Assembly (NCBI GenBank): GCA_963753245.1
Contig: CAVWBK010000002.1
Coordinates: forward strand, 682,001-746,000
Origin: VRUE01 sp963753245
GTDB lineage: Bacteria; Actinomycetota; Thermoleophilia; Solirubrobacterales; 70-9
Direction of reading: 5' to 3'
Length of the DNA stretch: 64,000 nt
In this document: positions 52,990 to 60,784 of the stretch, in pieces
Layout of the letters: each line of letters begins with the position of its first letter
Position numbering within the stretch: the stretch's first letter is position 1
Program-made: the position numbers and the translations under genes
Notes under the pieces: model-generated
Told to the model about the DNA's origin: nothing
Database searches by the model: none
The model's input: only the letters and a program-made list of their open reading frames with translations

Positions 52990-53634
52990 CTAGCGGGCCA
53001 GCTCCGCGAGGAACGGGTTGCTCGCCCGCTCGGCGCCGAGGGTGGTCGTCCCCATGTGGCCTGGGTAGACCGTGGTCTGGGCGGGATGGGAATCGACCAG
53101 GGTACGGATCGACTCAATCAGCGTCGGCCCATCGCCGCCGGGCAGATCGACTCGGCCGACCGAGCCCTGAAAGAGGACATCACCAGAGAAGATCGCGTCC
53201 TCGTTGCGGACCGAGTAGGTGAGGTGTCCCGGGCTGTGGCCGGGCGTGAAGATGACATCGAGTTGGAGCCCGGCCAGCTCGAGGGTCTCACCACCCGCGA
53301 GCAGCTCATCGGCCTCATAGCTCTCATAGGGCCCGAAACCCTCCCAGGGCACGAAGGCCATGATGTCGGCGAGGATCGGCCGCTCGATTGTCGGGCAGTA
53401 GACCGGGGCAGCGGTCGCCGCCGCCACCGGCGCGACCGCGCCGATGTGGTCGAAGTGGCAATGGGTGAGGAGGATCGCCTCGGCGGTCCCCCCGATCTCC
53501 GCGAGCTTGGCGAGTATCCGATCCGGCTCCTCGCCTGGATCAACGATCAGAACCCGCTCAGAACCCGGACGGCGAAACAGAAAGCAGTTCTCGCCGATCG
53601 CCCCGACCGTCAGCATCTCGACCTCGAGAGCCAT
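52990..53634 (-). CDS. metallo-beta-lactamase-fold hydrolase (glyoxalase II-like)
   Basis: The 214-residue protein has the signature THCHFDHIG near residues 57-65, which supplies both metal sites. Further ligands are His in TPGHSPGHL, Asp in FSGDVLFQGSVGR and His in YPGHMGTT. Proteins of this group hydrolyse thioesters such as S-lactoyl-thiols. The gene next to hisS in Mycobacterium (Rv2581c) is the same type. It starts at ATG 53634, 13 bp after the small membrane gene. Confidence 0.9.
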   Translation of the reverse strand: MALEVEMLTVGAIGENCFLFRRPGSERVLIVDPGEEPDRILAKLAEIGGTAEAILLTHCHFDHIGAVAPVAAATAAPVYCPTIERPILADIMAFVPWEGFGPYESYEADELLAGGETLELAGLQLDVIFTPGHSPGHLTYSVRNEDAIFSGDVLFQGSVGRVDLPGGDGPTLIESIRTLVDSHPAQTTVYPGHMGTTTLGAERASNPFLAELAR

Positions 53635-53647
53635 CAGCCGCTCGCGC

Positions 53648-54019
53648 TCAACCCGAGCTCCGGTCGCGGATCCGAGCGCGCTCGCGTTTTCTCCACATCA
53701 TCATGTCGATGTAGTAGCCGGCCGGAATGTAGAAGATCAGCATGAAGGCGGCCAGCCCGATCGAGGCGGCCACCGGGCGGTGAAAGATGACCAAGAGCAG
53801 GGCGGCAAAAATCAGGGCGGCGATGATCCCGCGGTTAATCGAGCTGCGCCAAGTCGGCGGGTGGTCGGTTTTCGGAGAGACCTTGCCCCCGCTGCGCCGC
53901 GAGCGCGCCTGCGCTTTGGCCTCCTCGCGGCTGCGGGGGCGGCTGCGCCGTTTGCTATCGATCCGCCCACCCTGGGTGCCCTTGTGCTTCTTGCGGCGCT
54001 TTTTCTTGGTCTGAGCCAC
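53648..54019 (-). CDS. small basic membrane protein
   Basis: The 123-residue protein starts with a very basic tail (MAQTKKKRRKKHKGTQGG). Two transmembrane segments follow, IIAALIFAALLLVIFH and SIGLAAFMLIFYIPAGYYI, at about residues 64-102. It may be a membrane protein with a nucleic-acid- or ribosome-facing tail; no family is certain. Its ATG is 9 bp after the formiminotransferase-like gene ends. Confidence 0.7.
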   Translation of the reverse strand: MAQTKKKRRKKHKGTQGGRIDSKRRSRPRSREEAKAQARSRRSGGKVSPKTDHPPTWRSSINRGIIAALIFAALLLVIFHRPVAASIGLAAFMLIFYIPAGYYIDMMMWRKRERARIRDRSSG

Positions 54020-54028
54020 CTGCCAAAT

Positions 54029-54919
54029 CTAATCGTTCGCGGCAACCCGCCGCTCGATCGTCTGCCGGGCCGGGTCAAAGCCGCGGATCGGCACGTCGGC
54101 AGGATAGGCGAGTAACGCCGCCGCCGGCACGAGGCCGACGAGCTCGGCTTCAAGTGGCGCCGCGCCCAGCGGCTTGGCTAGCTCCCGGACACGCTCGACG
54201 ATGACCGCGAGCGGCGTGGCTAGCGGATCGTGGATGTTGGTCGAGACCTGAGCGCGACCATTGCGCAGGAGGAGGCCGATCGCCCGCACGCCGGGCAGAC
54301 CACCTCCTGACTCGCGCAACCCGGCGGCGATTGCGCGTGCCACCTCGAGATCGGCGCCGTCGAGCTCGACATTGAAGGCGGCAAGCGGCGGACGTACGGT
54401 GAGCAAGGTGGCGCCCGCAGTTGGATGCGGGAAGGGAGGGCCCTGGTCTGGGACCAGCGCACCGCTCTTCATCCGCCGGCGCAGCTCGAGGAGTCCACCG
54501 TTGCGGAAGTAGGCGCGCTCGCGCCGCTCCTCTGAGGCGGCGAGCTCCCCGTAGAGGAAGACCGGTATCTCAAGTGCGGCGAGCGCTCGGGCGAGATCGG
54601 CCGCCGCCACCAGCGCGCGATCACGCCCCGCCGCATCGAGCCAGACCAGCGGGCAGACATCGAGGGCGCCGATCGCTGGGTGCAGGCCAGCATATGTCGA
54701 CATGTCGATCAACTCGATCGCGGCCACCGCACCGGCGAGCAAGGATCTCTGCAGCGCCGCCGCCTCGCCGGCGAGGGTCAACACGGTGCGCGAGTGGTCG
54801 GCGTCGCTGTGACGATCGAGCGAGGCGACGCCCTCCAACGAAAAGGCGCACTCGAGCGCCGCAATCCGGGCTCGGTCGCGCCCCTCGCAGAGATTCGGGA
54901 CGGCGAGCAGGGTCGGCAC
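54029..54919 (-). CDS. glutamate formiminotransferase-like protein
   Basis: The 296-residue protein starts at GTG 54919, two bases after the stop of the upstream aminopeptidase gene. LLAVPNLCEGRDRARI and the DADHSRTVLTLAG block match the N-terminal formyltransferase domain of FTCD. A conserved GLHPAIGALDVCPLVW segment carries the catalytic His. A C-terminal domain with NIHDPLATPLAVIVERV completes the FTCD-N fold. It could transfer formimino groups from histidine degradation, but no hut genes are nearby. Confidence 0.82.
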   Translation of the reverse strand: MPTLLAVPNLCEGRDRARIAALECAFSLEGVASLDRHSDADHSRTVLTLAGEAAALQRSLLAGAVAAIELIDMSTYAGLHPAIGALDVCPLVWLDAAGRDRALVAAADLARALAALEIPVFLYGELAASEERRERAYFRNGGLLELRRRMKSGALVPDQGPPFPHPTAGATLLTVRPPLAAFNVELDGADLEVARAIAAGLRESGGGLPGVRAIGLLLRNGRAQVSTNIHDPLATPLAVIVERVRELAKPLGAAPLEAELVGLVPAAALLAYPADVPIRGFDPARQTIERRVAAND

Positions 54920-54921
54920 GC

Positions 54922-55875
54922 TCAGATGAGGAGCTCGCCGTCGCTGAGGAGCGCCACGCCGTCGACTTCGACCGTCGGTTTCAGCACAACGCAATCGAGA
55001 TGGACGGCGACCTGGACGGTGCCGCCGATCGCGGCGGAGGCGCCGAAGGCGACGTGGGCAGTGCCGAGGATCTTCTCGTCCTCAAGGATGTTCCCGGTCA
55101 GAATCGCCTCTTCATTGGTCCCGATGCCGAGCTCGGCGACATTGGTCCCGTCCTTGCCGTGGGCACCGAGCAGGTCCAGAAGCTGAGCGCCGGCGGTGCC
55201 GGTCGCGTCGGTAAGGTGACCGCCGCGCACGGTCAGACCGACGTGGTGCTCGATCCTGCCCACCCCAGCGATCGAGCCATCGATGACCAAGGTGCCCTCG
55301 GCGGTCCCCTCGAGCGGGGCGATGAACCCCTCGCCGCAGGGCAGATTGCCAAAGGCTCCCGGAGCGCTGAGATCACCCGCATCGACAATCGAGGTGCGGG
55401 TTTCAAGCCCGAGCCTCAGGTTGCTTCCGTTAGCACAACTGATCCGCGCCTCGGAGCCGGCATCCAGCGCCGCGCAGATCGCGGCACCGCGTCTTCGCAG
55501 TGCCTCGACGTCGGCGCTCATAACCCGGGCCAGCATCTCGTTGGTGACACCGGGCATCGTCGCGATTCGTGCCCGCGCATCGCTGGCGGCTTTGCGCGCA
55601 GCGGTGTGGGAGAGCGACTGGATCGTCGGCGCGATCACCACGTCGGCCCTCAGCATCGCGGCCGCAATAACCGCCGGTGGCTCAGCCGCATGGGATTCCC
55701 GCTCGCCCATCACCACGAGGACAGCCTCGGCACCCTCGCCCTCGGCGACCGTGCGCAGCGCAGCGCCCAGCTCCTCGGTGGCCGGATTGCAGATGACGAG
55801 CACCTCCTCCCCAGGGGCTACCGCGAGGCAATCGCGGACCACCACACCGACCGCCCTGTTCGGATCCTCAGCCAC
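54922..55875 (-). CDS. M29-like aminopeptidase / NicX-like hydrolase
   Basis: The 317-residue protein resembles the M29 leucyl aminopeptidase (AmpS) group. Visible blocks are VAPGEEVLVICN near the start, LPCGEGFIAPLEGTAEG near residue 180 with a metal-ligand Glu, NVAELGIGTNEEA near 245, and TAHVAFGASAAIGG with VHLDCVV near 275-295. It could also be a 2,5-dihydroxypyridine dioxygenase-like member of the same fold. It sits 60 bp from the tRNA gene, transcribed away from it. Confidence 0.75.
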   Translation of the reverse strand: MAEDPNRAVGVVVRDCLAVAPGEEVLVICNPATEELGAALRTVAEGEGAEAVLVVMGERESHAAEPPAVIAAAMLRADVVIAPTIQSLSHTAARKAASDARARIATMPGVTNEMLARVMSADVEALRRRGAAICAALDAGSEARISCANGSNLRLGLETRTSIVDAGDLSAPGAFGNLPCGEGFIAPLEGTAEGTLVIDGSIAGVGRIEHHVGLTVRGGHLTDATGTAGAQLLDLLGAHGKDGTNVAELGIGTNEEAILTGNILEDEKILGTAHVAFGASAAIGGTVQVAVHLDCVVLKPTVEVDGVALLSDGELLI

Positions 55876-55935
55876 CAGCCAAGGCTATTGCCTGGCCCGC
55901 CCGAGCGAAAATCCGCCGCTACCATTCCCGTCCCC

Positions 55936-56009
55936 GCCGGAGTAGCTCAGCTGGTTAGAGCAGCGGAATCATAATCCGCGTGTCGGGGGTTCGAGTCCCT
56001 CCTCCGGCA
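55936..56009 (+). tRNA. tRNA-Met (CAT anticodon; Ile2-lysidine not excluded)
   Basis: A complete 74-base cloverleaf is present. The acceptor stem is GCCGGAG/CTCCGGC, the D-arm contains GCTCAGCTGGTTAGAGC and the anticodon stem GCGGA/TCCGC holds the loop ATCATAA, giving CAT. The T-arm has GGGGGTTCGAGTCCC. Position 1:72 is a G-C pair, so this is not the initiator. CCA is not encoded. Without charging determinants an Ile tRNA modified by TilS cannot be ruled out. Its 3' half is repeated at 57821-57866. Confidence 0.92.
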
Positions 56010-56355
56010 TGGCTCTAGAAAGACAAATATTCCACTTTCCGGCTGCGTTTCTGGTGGTCGGGCCAACGCTCAGGTCAACAAGATGCAGACCCGGTGCTCG
56101 CGTGGGCTGTCGATTCCGCGATGCGGTGCAGCATCGCGTCGAGGGGCTTGACGCAACTTCCTTGGGACTCCTACTTGGCGGGTTTCCCTGGGACTCCTGC
56201 GGATTCTCCGCTTTTCGTACTGCTTGGCCTACGCGTGACAATGGCCTCGGACGCACAGCTTGACCCCCCTTTCCCGAGCCCCTGGTCGGGGGATGTCCTC
56301 TAGATTCCTTTAGATCATCGCCTCGGGTTTTCCCACGCAGCCTCGCGTCAAGCAC
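56010..56355. other. 346-bp region between tRNA and NlpC/P60 gene
   Basis: No gene is recognised. It contains a direct repeat of TGGGACTCCT at about 56163 and 56190. Open frames here mostly begin as antisense copies of the tRNA. It is the left part of the segment bracketed by the tRNA and its 3' duplicate, where an integrase would be expected but is missing. Confidence 0.4.
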
Positions 56356-57468
56356 TTGCTGTGTGCGCGGGCGGCGGCGAGCCTCATTGCCGCCGTTGTT
56401 CTGCTGGCGATCACTGGGTCGCTTGGAGCTGGCACCCCAAGAGCTCTTGGCGCTCCGCGCGCGGCGAGTGCCACCACCCGGCTATCGGCGGGCGCGCCGC
56501 GAGCACTCGTGGACGTCTCGGTTGCAACCCTTTGGATGCAACCGGCCCGCACCCGGCCGCTCGATAAGCCCTCGCTCGCCAATCCCGTGCAATTGGCCGA
56601 ATGGCTCCGAGCGATGGGGACCGCCCAGCGGCTCTGGCTGGTGGATCGGCTGGTCACCCAAGCCCTCTATGGCCAGGAAGTCGTGATCAGAGCTCGCCGC
56701 GGATCCTGGGTTGAGGTCTCCCTCACTGGCCAGCCCACACCTGACGGCCTGAGCTATCCAGGCTGGCTCCCCGCGCGCCAGCTCGTGATGGTGCCAAGCG
56801 CCCCTGCGCCCCCGACGCCGATCGTGGCCTCAGAACCATCCACCTCGACCGAGGCCTCCTCCGGCTCGACCCCGACGCCGATGGCGATCGTAATGAAGCC
56901 TTCGGTCTGGCTCTTCGGGCGGACCGCCAGCGGCAGCGCGGGCGCTCGCCTGCTGCGCTTGAGTTTTAACACCAGGCTGGCGGCGCTTGGGCGACGGGGA
57001 CGCTTCACCGTCGTGCAGACCCCCACCGGGGCCTCGGCGCTGATTCCAAGCTCGGCTGTCGCTTTGCGGACGCAAGCCATAGCGCCGCCTTCCAGCGGCC
57101 GCGAACTCGTTCATGCCGCCGAGCAGTTCCTGGGAGTGCGATACCTATGGGCCGGCACCTCGGCCTTCGGCTTTGACTGCTCGGGGCTAACGTACTCCGT
57201 CTACGACGCCTTCGGCGTACTGTTGCCACGCACTGCCGCTTTGCAAGCCGGGGTCGGCCAGTCGGTTGCCCCGCAGGCGCTGCGGCCCGGTGATTTGGTC
57301 TTTTTTGCCACCGAGCCGCCTTCGCGAACCATCTCGCACGTCGGCATGTACGTCGGCGGCGGGCGCATCATCCAATCCCCGGACTCGGCCGGAGCCGTGG
57401 ACATCGTCCCGCTGGCGGCGTTCGGCGATGAGTACGTCACCGCACGCCGCTATCTGCCCGTGGACTAA
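56356..57468 (+). CDS. secreted NlpC/P60 endopeptidase with SH3-like domains
   Basis: The 370-residue protein starts at TTG 56356 with a signal-peptide-like stretch (AASLIAAVVLLAITGSLGA). Residues about 50-145 and 180-240 look like two SH3b domains, linked by a Pro/Ser/Thr hinge. The NlpC/P60 catalytic domain (about 248-370) has Cys275 in FGFDCSGLTY, His328 in ISHVGMYVGG and a third polar residue near 340. It should cleave peptidoglycan stem peptides. It is the only gene between the tRNA and the tRNA 3' duplicate, so it may have been carried as cargo. Confidence 0.85.
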   Translation: MLCARAAASLIAAVVLLAITGSLGAGTPRALGAPRAASATTRLSAGAPRALVDVSVATLWMQPARTRPLDKPSLANPVQLAEWLRAMGTAQRLWLVDRLVTQALYGQEVVIRARRGSWVEVSLTGQPTPDGLSYPGWLPARQLVMVPSAPAPPTPIVASEPSTSTEASSGSTPTPMAIVMKPSVWLFGRTASGSAGARLLRLSFNTRLAALGRRGRFTVVQTPTGASALIPSSAVALRTQAIAPPSSGRELVHAAEQFLGVRYLWAGTSAFGFDCSGLTYSVYDAFGVLLPRTAALQAGVGQSVAPQALRPGDLVFFATEPPSRTISHVGMYVGGGRIIQSPDSAGAVDIVPLAAFGDEYVTARRYLPVD

Positions 57469-57820
57469 GGCCAAGCCGATGTCACAAGTCGGGTCGCCGG
57501 CAGGCGGTCGAAGGCCTATTCGGGTCGTGACGCACCGCTGCATGGCTGACCTGAGGCAAACCATTCCTTGGACCTCTTATTCGATCCTCGGCACTCGTAG
57601 GGGTGGCTCCTCCTGGGAGATCCGCAACCTCCTCACGGACTGTCGGCGGGACCGTTGATCGATCGACTGGCCAGAAGCAACCACGCCAAGATATCCCAGA
57701 GGTTGTCAACGCCTGGGCAACACGACACCCGGGAACAGCCACAAGGATCCAGTTGGCCACCCGCCCCGAATTGGGTGTCGTAGAGATGCCAAATTTGCCC
57801 CTAGCCGCAAAACGGCGGCT
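57469..57820. other. 352-bp region without a supported gene
   Basis: Reading frames here have no family features. A small perfect hairpin (AGCCGC/GCGGCT with an AAAACG loop) lies at about 57803-57820, directly before the partial tRNA copy. This replaces the 5' half of the tRNA. The region forms the right part of the tRNA-bracketed segment. Confidence 0.35.
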
Positions 57821-57866
57821 CAGCATCATGATCCGCGTGTCGGGGGTTCGAGTCCCTCCACCGGCA
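57821..57866 (+). repeat. direct repeat of tRNA-Met 3' half (putative att site)
   Basis: These 46 bases repeat the anticodon-loop-to-acceptor part of the tRNA at 55936-56009. A 29-base block (57831-57859) is identical to 55974-56002, then one mismatch, then CCGGCA matches the acceptor end. The anticodon loop differs by one base (CATGA for CATAA) and the 5' half is missing. This is the classic product of integration at a tRNA 3' end. CAGAGCCAAAT follows at 57871-57881, as after hairpin elements b and c. Confidence 0.8.
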
Positions 57867-57943
57867 GCCGCAGAGCCAAATCGCATCGCTCAGACTGCGC
57901 TTCCTCCGACGGGGTGCCAGCGTAAGTGCCAGCATGCTGCGCT

Positions 57944-58275
57944 TCAACCAGGAGAACCGCATTCACCGCGAACCGCGCCTGTGACGGGTTCCGCTTCTTC
58001 CCCGAAGTGGAGCGTCATATGGGCCACGGTGAAGTGGGTGGCTAGTTCAGCTGCAGTCGGGCAGGACGCCGTCAGGTAGCTCCGTCGCTCGCCCTTGAAT
58101 CCAAAGGAGCGACCCAAAGACAGGCTGAAATCCGAAATCCGTGACGCAACAACCTTAAGTCGGGGGTTGGGCGGAAGTGCGCCGGTCAAGGTGTAGGCAG
58201 CGCCGCCTGCAATCTTCTCGAGCGTAAGAACGACCACCAAGCGGGGAAGCTTAGGTTTGCCCACATTTTCGGTGT
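57944..58275 (-). pseudogene. C-terminal remnant of a secreted Thermoleophilia-type protein
   Basis: The frame reads LPRLVVVLTLEKIAGGAAYT, then SDFSLSLGRSFGFKGERRSY and LTASCPTAAELATHFTVAHM. This looks like the conserved C-terminal domain seen on many secreted proteins of Thermoleophilia, where a Cys in the LxASC motif pairs with a final Cys (GECGSPG). The N-terminal signal peptide and main domain are missing, and the frame meets the IS982-type transposase region at its 5' side. It was probably cut by that insertion. Confidence 0.5.
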
Positions 58276-58292
58276 GGACGAAGATCGCCTGC

Positions 58293-59166
58293 CGACCTTG
58301 ACACCCTTCTGATCGCACTTTACGTGTTCGCAGATGAACTCCTGCCACGCTGCCCGCGCGCAAGGAGAAACCCGAAGATCACCGACGCCGAGCTGATCTG
58401 GCTGGCCGTCGCTCAAATGCTGGACATTCCCTCCGAGCGGCGCTTCCTGCGCTTTGCGATGACAAGGCTCGGGCACCTGGTCCCCACCTGCCCAAGCAGC
58501 CCGGCTACAACAAGCGGATGCGCGCCCTTGCCCACAGATCACGAGGCTCTTGAACGCGATTGCCTTCTCCTCGCCCTCGTGTGCGATGGAATCCGCCTGC
58601 TCGACTCCACACCGGTGCCGACCGGCGCCTCCAGGGAGGCGGTCAAGCGCTCGGAGTTCGCCGGTCTCGCCGCCTACGGGTGCTGCGCCAGTCACTCCCG
58701 CAACTTCTGGGGCTTCCGGCTCTATCTGCTCTGCGCCAGCGACGGCATGCCGATCGCCTTCGAGCTGGCGCCGGCCAACGCCCCCGAGCGCGAGGTCGCC
58801 GCGCAGATGCTCGAAAGGGTCGAGCTGGAGGGCTACACGGTGATCGTCGACAAGGGCTTCGCCGGCGCGGAGTTCGAGGCGCTCATGCACGAGCTGGGTG
58901 CGGTCTTCCTGCGCCCCGACCGCAAAGGCGAGGAGCCACGATCCGGCAAGCTCGGCGGCGTGCGCCAGTGCATCGAGTCGATCATCGACACGACCAAGGG
59001 CCAGCTCTCCCTGGAGCGCCACGGCGCCCATACGATGCCGGGCCTGATCACCCGCATCGCCCAGCGCCTGCTCGCGCTCGGCGCCTGCGTCTGGCACAAC
59101 TGGCGACTCTGGGAGAAAGGGGCTATCGACACCCCTGGTCGAAGCCTGATCGCCTACGACCACTGA
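58293..59166 (+). pseudogene. IS982-type transposase with internal frameshifts
   Basis: The sequence DLDTLLIALYVFADELLP before the annotated GTG start, and DAELIWLAVAQMLDIPSERR after it, match the start of IS982 transposases. Between about 58480 and 58600 the homologous peptide leaves the main frame: HLPKQPGYNKRMRALA is in a second frame and QITRLLNAIAFSSPSC in a third. It then returns to IRLLDSTPVPTG, the first catalytic Asp. VIVDKGF (second Asp) and IESIIDTTKGQLSLERHG (Glu) follow. The compensating shifts should inactivate the protein despite an open frame of 280 codons. Terminal repeats are not obvious. Confidence 0.7.
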
Positions 59167-59194
59167 GTGGGTCCGAACGGAATCAGCCATCTAG

Positions 59195-60656
59195 TAGTGC
59201 TCCGTTAGCTCGGTGGTGCCCGCAGCGGGTGGTCGGGCGGCAGCTCTCTGCGGCATGTGGGGCAGGTGCCCTGCCAGCAGGCCAGGAGCCCTTGCAGCTC
59301 CCGGAGGGCCCCGAAGAGGGTCAGGCTGCCGCCCTGGCTGGAGGGCAGCGTTCTCGCTCCAGGCTGAGGAAGGCGTGTGCGATGGAGACGAGCGTGACGT
59401 GGTGGTTCCAGCCGCGGTAGGTGCGGCCCTCGAAGTGGTCGAGGCCGAGGGCGTCCTTTAACTCGCGGTAGTCCTGCTCGATGCGCCAGCGCAGCTTGGC
59501 GAGACGCACCAGTTCTTTGAGCGGCGTGTCGGCCCCCAGGTTGGAGAGCCAGTACTTGGTCGGCTCTGACTCTTTGGAGGGCCACTCGCAGATCAGCCAG
59601 CGGAGCGCCAGCTCCGCGCCGGCCTTGTGAGCCTTGTGGCGCAGCTGGATATTCGCCGGACGGACCCTGAGCACGAGGAACCGCGAGCTCATCTTGCCGC
59701 GCGTCCCCTCCCGCCAGGTGACCGTCACCGCGGCCTTCTTCCCGGCGCTGAGCGCAAGTTCTTTGAACGAGGAGGGATCCTCGCGGTAGCGCGCACTTGG
59801 TGGGCGGCCACGGCCCGGCCGTCTTTCAGGCTGCTCGGGCTTGACCTCCTCGCGATAGGCGGAGGTGGTGCCCTTGACGTCCAGCACGTAGGAGAGCTCG
59901 CGCTCCTCCAAACCGCTGCGCAGCTCGGTGGTATCGCCGTAGGCGCCGTCACCGAGGATGACCGGCGGATCGAGCCCCCAGGAGCGAAGCTCGTCGATCA
60001 TATCCAGCGCCAGCCGCCACTTCTCGACGTGGTGGACGTCGGCGGGCAGCTTCGCCTTCTGGCGGCGATCCTGGTTGAACTCGCCCTCCTCGTCCCACTC
60101 CTTGGGGATGAACAGCCGCCAATCGAGCGGACACGACGCGTTCTCTGAGGCGGCGTTGATCGAGACCCCGATCTGGCAGTTGCCGACCTTCCCCAGGGCG
60201 CCGCAGTACTGGCGCGCGACGCCGACCGACATCTTTCCGAACTTGGGGAAGCCCGTGTCGTCGATTATCCACGCCTCGGGTTCTAGCTCGGCGCTCATCC
60301 GCTCGGCCAGCGCCCTTCGCACCGGCTGCCAGTCCCACGGCGACTGGTTGACGAACTGCTGCAGGCACTGCTCATCCCCGTCCTCAAGCCTTGCCGCCAT
60401 CGGCTCGATCGACTTGCGCTTGCCGTCCAACATCAGCCCGCGCAGGTAGACCTCGCCCCAGCGGCGCTGGTCCTTGCGCGGCATCGGCTCGAACATCTGC
60501 TCGGCGAAATCGACCAGGCGGCCGCGAACTCTTCGCAGTTTTGCGGGCGTGAGTCCCGACACCTCACTCATTCTGTCCTCCTCCGTCGATGTCACCCATC
60601 GGCGGAAGGGTTCGCCAGCTCAGTGCAAAGTTCCTGCAAGAGCTAACGGAGCACTA
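59195..60656. mobile_element. IS701-family-like insertion sequence, apparently intact
   Basis: The 1462-bp element is bounded by perfect inverted repeats TAGTGCTCCGTTAGCTC at 59195-59211 and its complement at 60640-60656. The flanking CTAG at 59191-59194 and 60657-60660 is a 4-bp target duplication that fits the YTAR preference reported for IS701. It carries one transposase gene on the minus strand. It landed just after the IS982-type transposase remnant, so it is nested in older mobile DNA. Perfect ends and an unbroken frame suggest a recent insertion. Confidence 0.88.
59321..60571 (-). CDS. IS701-type DDE transposase
   Basis: The ATG at 60571 has an ideal GGAGGAGG ribosome site and gives 416 residues; a GTG eight codons upstream is possible. 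The DDE residues lie in AWIIDDTGFPKFGK near residue 102, VILGDGAYGD near 200 and WRIEQDYRELKDALG near 365, with the Y-x-x-R-x-x-K spacing of the IS4/IS701 group. The N-terminal helical region (WGEVYLRGLMLDGKRKSIEP) is typical of IS701 proteins. No frameshift is seen. Confidence 0.9.
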   Translation of the reverse strand: MSEVSGLTPAKLRRVRGRLVDFAEQMFEPMPRKDQRRWGEVYLRGLMLDGKRKSIEPMAARLEDGDEQCLQQFVNQSPWDWQPVRRALAERMSAELEPEAWIIDDTGFPKFGKMSVGVARQYCGALGKVGNCQIGVSINAASENASCPLDWRLFIPKEWDEEGEFNQDRRQKAKLPADVHHVEKWRLALDMIDELRSWGLDPPVILGDGAYGDTTELRSGLEERELSYVLDVKGTTSAYREEVKPEQPERRPGRGRPPSARYREDPSSFKELALSAGKKAAVTVTWREGTRGKMSSRFLVLRVRPANIQLRHKAHKAGAELALRWLICEWPSKESEPTKYWLSNLGADTPLKELVRLAKLRWRIEQDYRELKDALGLDHFEGRTYRGWNHHVTLVSIAHAFLSLERERCPPARAAA

Positions 60657-60784
60657 CTAGTAGAGCACCTCAATATGGCCGAAACGCATCAAACCATCAA
60701 CTCAATGAGGCGCGACTCCTTAGCTAGGTCGACCACGAGGCCGAGGTCGCGCCCTCCTGCGCACGGACCGCCAAGGAAGAAGGG

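Noticed and set aside
47635..52990. T-box or attenuator leaders for alaS, hisS and aspS.
   Set aside because: Gaps upstream are short or overlapping, and no T-box core sequence or specifier structure is visible.
55969..57886. Minus-strand frames across the tRNA and its partial copy, ending EEGLEPPTRGL or containing GGGTRTPDTRIM.
   Set aside because: These are antisense translations of tRNA sequence, a well-known annotation artefact.
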